64,000 nt of DNA from an uncultured candidatus Porisulfidus sp. (GTDB taxonomy: Bacteria; Pseudomonadota; Gammaproteobacteria; Poriferisulfidales; Poriferisulfidaceae). The stretch is taken from positions 905,161 through 969,160 of the forward strand of contig OY288106.1 in the NCBI GenBank assembly GCA_958431155.1, in the 5' to 3' direction. Under the pieces are notes generated by a model, which was given only the letters and a program-made list of their open reading frames with translations, was not told where the DNA came from and made no database searches. The number at the start of each line of letters is the position of its first letter. Position 1 is the stretch's first letter. Position numbers and translations under genes: made by a program. Shown here in pieces: positions 61,150-64,000 of this stretch.

Positions 61150-61924
61150 GATCCTGGCGCACAAACGCGACGAGATCGTACGGCGAAAGCGCAAGGTCAC
61201 AGAAGCAGGATTCCGGGAGATGGCGCATGAGAATCCATCACCCGGCGGTTTCCGCGACGCCCTCCAAGCCTCCATCGAACGGAGCCGCCCGGCGGTCATT
61301 GCCGAACTCAAAAAGGCTTCCCCGAGTCGCGGCGTAATCCGCGAGGACTTCGACCCGACCGCCATCGCCGGCAGCTACCAGCGCGGCGGGGCCACCGCCC
61401 TGTCGGTGCTGACCGATGCACGTTATTTCAAGGGCTCTGGAGTGGTTTTGGAGCTGGCTAGGCGGGGCTCCACCCTGCCCATCCTGCGCAAGGACTTCAT
61501 ACTCGACCCCTATCAGGTCTACGAAAGCTGCGCCATGGGGGCAGCAGCCATCTTGTTGATTGTTGCGGCTCTATCCGATGATGAGCTCAAAGAGCTCCAG
61601 CAACTGGCACGGACCTTCGGGCTGGATGTGCTGGTGGAAGTGCACGATGGTGAGGAACTGGACCGCGCGGCATCGGCCGGCGCAGATCTGATCGGCATCA
61701 ACAACCGTGACCTGCAAACTTTCGACGTGAGCCTGGACACAACCATTCAGTTGGCCCCGCAGGCACCCGAAAGCGCCGTCGTGGTTGCGGAAAGCGGCAT
61801 TCACTCATCGCAGGACATCGCCAAGATTCGCGCCTGCGGCGTGCATGCCTTTTTGATCGGCGAGAGCCTGATGCGTGCAGACGATCCCGGTACTCGCTTG
61901 GCCGAACTGCTGCAGGAAGCATGA
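61133..61924 (+). CDS. trpC: Indole-3-glycerol-phosphate synthase
   Basis: TIM-barrel enzyme closing the indole ring. The start ATG 61133 lies 7 bases after AGGAGG inside the end of trpD and gives 263 residues. Motifs include PAVIAELKKASPSRGVIRED, LPILRKDFILDPYQVYES, LIGINNRDLQTF and VVAESGIHS. It is not fused to trpF, which is absent here. It overlaps the osmC-like gene by 4 bases. Confidence 0.97.
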   Translation: MQMLDEILAHKRDEIVRRKRKVTEAGFREMAHENPSPGGFRDALQASIERSRPAVIAELKKASPSRGVIREDFDPTAIAGSYQRGGATALSVLTDARYFKGSGVVLELARRGSTLPILRKDFILDPYQVYESCAMGAAAILLIVAALSDDELKELQQLARTFGLDVLVEVHDGEELDRAASAGADLIGINNRDLQTFDVSLDTTIQLAPQAPESAVVVAESGIHSSQDIAKIRACGVHAFLIGESLMRADDPGTRLAELLQEA

Positions 61925-62337
61925 AAGCGCGCGTCATCTGGCAGGAACACCGCACGTTCGTCGGTGAATCCGGCAGCGGGCACACGGTCGTAATGGACGG
62001 TGCGCCGGAACATGGCGGACGCAACCTCGCCGCGCGCCCGATGGAAATGCTGCTGCTCGGCATGGGCGGATGCAGTGCATTCGATATAGTCGGCATGCTG
62101 GAACGCGCCCGCCAGCCTCTGGACCGGCTGGAACTGGAAATCGAGGCTGATCGTGCCGAGGATATCCCGCAGGTATTCACCCGCATCCACATACTCTACC
62201 GGGCGTTCGGCAATGGCCTGTCGGAAGCGCAGGTACGCCGGGCGATCGATCTCTCGGTCACCAAATACTGCTCCGCCTCCCTGATGCTCGGGGAGACCGC
62301 CGAAATCACCTATGATCTGGAGTTGATAGAGAGCTGA
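61921..62337 (+). CDS. OsmC/Ohr family protein
   Basis: Thiol-dependent peroxidase-fold protein of 138 residues. The two reactive cysteines are in LGMGGCSAFDIVG (about residue 50) and VTKYCSASLML (about 115), the standard OsmC spacing. It is translationally coupled to trpC and to bioA by overlapping stop/start codons. This position after trpC is common in gammaproteobacteria; the substrate is unknown. Confidence 0.9.
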   Translation: MKARVIWQEHRTFVGESGSGHTVVMDGAPEHGGRNLAARPMEMLLLGMGGCSAFDIVGMLERARQPLDRLELEIEADRAEDIPQVFTRIHILYRAFGNGLSEAQVRRAIDLSVTKYCSASLMLGETAEITYDLELIES

Positions 62338-63620
62338 TGGGCACCCCGCCCGCATGGACTGCCCTAGACCCACGCCATCTGTGGCATCCGTACGCGCCTG
62401 CCCCTGATTCTCTCCCGGCGCATCCGATCATCGGCAGCGAAGGCGTCCACCTGATACTGGCTGACGGACGTCGGCTGGTCGACGGAATGGCTTCCTGGTG
62501 GTGCGCCATACACGGCTACCGGCACCCGAAGATGTTGCAGGCCCTGCATGAACAGGTCGATATCCTGCCGCATGTCATGTTCGGCGGATTGACCCACGAA
62601 CCCGCTGCACGGCTGGCCGAACGGTTGGCTCAAATCTCTCCCGGCGACCTCAGCCGAGTCTTCTTCTGCGATTCCGGCTCTGTCTCGGTCGAGGTTGCCT
62701 TGAAACTGGCCGTACAGTACTGGCAGGCGCGCGGAAACCCGGAGAAATGCCGCTTCCTTGCCCTGCGCGGAGGCTATCACGGCGATACTTTCACCGCCAT
62801 GTCGGTCAGCGATCCGGACAACAGCCTGCACCATCGCTTCCGCAGCCTGCTGCCGCAGCAGTATTTCACACCGCGCCCACCGGACGCAGGTTGCAGCGCA
62901 TCCGAACTGGAAGACGCCTGCGCGCGGTTCGAGGCCGACCTTGTTGCCCACCAGTTTGAACTTGCCGGAGTCGTGCTCGAGCCGGTGCTCCAAGGGGCCG
63001 GGGGATTCCACCACTACCCACCCGCGTTCCTGACGCAGGTCTCCGCCTTGTGCACCCGGCACGACACGCTCCTCATCGCCGATGAAATCGCGACTGGATT
63101 CGGGAGGACCGGAGCCATGTTCGCCTGTGAACATGCCGATGTCGTTCCAGACATCATGTGTCTCGGCAAGGCACTGACGGGCGGCATGCTCAGCCTGGCC
63201 GCCACGCTGACCCGCGAGGAAATCGCCAGTGTCATCAGCAAAGCCGGACCGTTCCTGCACGGCCCTACGTTCATGGCGAATCCGACAGCCTGCCGGACGG
63301 CGCTGGCCAGCCTGGATCTCTTGGAGTCCCGGAATTGGAAAGGCGAAGTGGCGGCAATCGAGGGAATCCTGCAACAGGAACTACTGCCGCTTCAGCCAGC
63401 AAAAGGCGTGGCAGGAGTCCGTGCATTCGGTGCGTTTGCCGTTGTCGAAACTTCTGAACCGGTGGATGTTCAGGCTTGGCAAGCGCTGGCCTTGCAGCAC
63501 AAGGTCTGGCTGCGGCCGTTCCAGAATTTCGTTTACCTGATGCCGCCTTTCATCATTCAGGAGCCGGAACTGATGCAGCTGACCGGCACCATTCAAGCCG
63601 GCGTGTCAGAACTACTGTAA
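62337..63620 (+). CDS. bioA: Adenosylmethionine-8-amino-7-oxononanoate aminotransferase
   Basis: PLP enzyme of biotin synthesis that aminates KAPA to DAPA using SAM. The 427-residue protein begins LDPRHLWHPYAP-like, with VDGMASWWCAIHGY near the substrate site, LIADEIATGFGRTGAMF (PLP-binding Asp) and the Lys in CLGKALTGGMLSLAATL (about residue 281). The WHPY and WWC motifs favour BioA over other class III aminotransferases. It overlaps the osmC-like stop by one base. Confidence 0.95.
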   Translation: MGTPPAWTALDPRHLWHPYAPAPDSLPAHPIIGSEGVHLILADGRRLVDGMASWWCAIHGYRHPKMLQALHEQVDILPHVMFGGLTHEPAARLAERLAQISPGDLSRVFFCDSGSVSVEVALKLAVQYWQARGNPEKCRFLALRGGYHGDTFTAMSVSDPDNSLHHRFRSLLPQQYFTPRPPDAGCSASELEDACARFEADLVAHQFELAGVVLEPVLQGAGGFHHYPPAFLTQVSALCTRHDTLLIADEIATGFGRTGAMFACEHADVVPDIMCLGKALTGGMLSLAATLTREEIASVISKAGPFLHGPTFMANPTACRTALASLDLLESRNWKGEVAAIEGILQQELLPLQPAKGVAGVRAFGAFAVVETSEPVDVQAWQALALQHKVWLRPFQNFVYLMPPFIIQEPELMQLTGTIQAGVSELL

Positions 63621-63651
63621 AATCAATAGTCTTCTAGAACCAGGTTATTCA

Positions 63652-63852
63652 ATGGGAGCAAAATCATACACCGTCAAACGGGGCCGCAGTTTAGCGAACC
63701 GCAGTTCCAAACCTGTTTCAGAATCGTGGGCTGATCATGTAGTAGCGCGCAAGAAAACCTATCGCCTTGATGACATGCTGGCCCAAATAACACCTGAAAA
63801 CCGCCCCCCCGAACAATACATCGGCCCCTCTCGGGGTGCTGAAGAGTGGTAA
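63652..63852 (+). CDS. Antitoxin-like protein with MazE-type C-terminal tail, no toxin
   Basis: A 66-residue frame. Its second half, YRLDDMLAQITPENRPPEQY then ending GAEEW, matches the toxin-binding tail of MazE-type antitoxins (LDELLAQITPENRH...W). The first half (MGAKSYTVKRGRSLANRSSK) does not resemble the AbrB-like DNA-binding domain. No MazF-like gene follows before rpoH. It could be a remnant, or a short domesticated antitoxin. Confidence 0.55.
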   Translation: MGAKSYTVKRGRSLANRSSKPVSESWADHVVARKKTYRLDDMLAQITPENRPPEQYIGPSRGAEEW

Positions 63853-63924
63853 GAAGATCTCGCCCCGGGTGGTGGGCGAAATTCTAGAAAAGTTGTCGCC
63901 CTTTTGGGCTTTAAGGAGAGAAGG
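63853..63924. other. Spacer between antitoxin-like gene and rpoH
   Basis: Contains two short inverted repeats (TCGCCC...GGGCGA near 63867-63886 and GCCC-TTTT-GGGC near 63898-63909) that could act as weak terminators for the convergent genes. Neither is followed by a clear T-run. Confidence 0.3.
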
Positions 63925-64000
63925 TTAAGCCAGCGCGCCGCGCAGCTTCTTCATTGCGGCGGCTTCGATCTGCCGAATCCGCTCACCTGAAACACCAAAC
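63925..64000 (-). CDS. rpoH: RNA polymerase sigma factor RpoH, C-terminal end
   Basis: The last 24 codons at the window edge read FGVSGERIRQIEAAAMKKL-RGALA-stop. This is the region 4.2 helix-turn-helix end of a heat-shock-type sigma factor; the SGERIRQIE and AMKKLR pattern is typical of RpoH. The rest lies outside. If correct, RpoH recognises the grpE-dnaK promoter at the other end of the window. Other sigma-70 members have similar ends, so certainty is limited. Confidence 0.8.
   Translation of the reverse strand, partial: FGVSGERIRQIEAAAMKKLRGALA

Overview
The window looks like a chromosomal segment of a sulfur-oxidising gammaproteobacterium, probably of the Chromatiales/Ectothiorhodospiraceae type. 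Two things point there: the conserved dnaK-grpE / nadK-recN-bamE / rnfH-ratA gene order, and a complete oxidative dissimilatory sulfite reductase cluster (dsrABEFHCMKLJOPN) together with a soxXYZAKB cluster. No soxCD and no photosynthesis genes are in the window. A Sox system without SoxCD normally leaves sulfane sulfur as stored sulfur, which the reverse Dsr system then oxidises to sulfite, so the two clusters form one pathway. The taxonomic placement is an inference from gene content.

Layout. 1-5618: heat-shock genes dnaK (3' end outside the window) and grpE, divergent from nadK-recN-bamE. 5795-7428: a hipBA toxin-antitoxin pair sitting between bamE and rnfH, which are usually neighbours. 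7474-15417: rnfH-ratA, an NSS transporter, a Bax-inhibitor-1 protein, a DUF4143-type ATPase, a DUF4242 protein, grxD, rnt, argG, mlaA and a small unknown protein. 15573-19225: a lone CbbQ-like ATPase, a penicillin-acylase-family hydrolase and a SlyD-like isomerase. 19367-26875: two porin genes in inverted orientation with near-identical ends and unrelated centres. They flank about 3.7 kb holding a BRCT-domain gene, an IS110/Piv-family recombinase and a phd/PIN pair with a broken toxin. 27019-33563: ispB, ppk1-ppx, two orphan antitoxins and ilvD. 33615-46101: a cysteine-less DsrC homologue and the dsr cluster. 46207-52693: an AbrB/PIN toxin-antitoxin pair, an orphan antitoxin and the sox operon with two extra genes. 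52826-56170: two tRNAs, then an alpha-carbonic anhydrase / O-methyltransferase / acetolactate-synthase-like operon. 56308-64000: rpe, higBA, tatA, trpEGDC-osmC-bioA, an orphan antitoxin-like gene and the 3' end of rpoH.

The most interesting structure is the porin pair. Porin 2 (25033-26817) has a promoter, Shine-Dalgarno, start codon and full signal peptide. Porin 1 (19425-21302, opposite strand) is an open frame whose homology to porin 2 stops exactly at the start codon: it has lost the ATG, the basic part of the signal peptide and all upstream signals. Because the promoter and start lie on the segment between the two inverted N-terminal arms, one crossover between the arms would connect the same promoter and start to the other variable centre. 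This reads as a candidate promoter-inversion switch for a surface porin, with an IS110/Piv-type recombinase inside the invertible segment. That role is inferred, not shown.

A second theme is toxin-antitoxin density: eight such loci in 64 kb. Three are complete (hipBA, AbrB/PIN, higBA), one has a frameshifted toxin, and four are antitoxins or antitoxin tails without a toxin.
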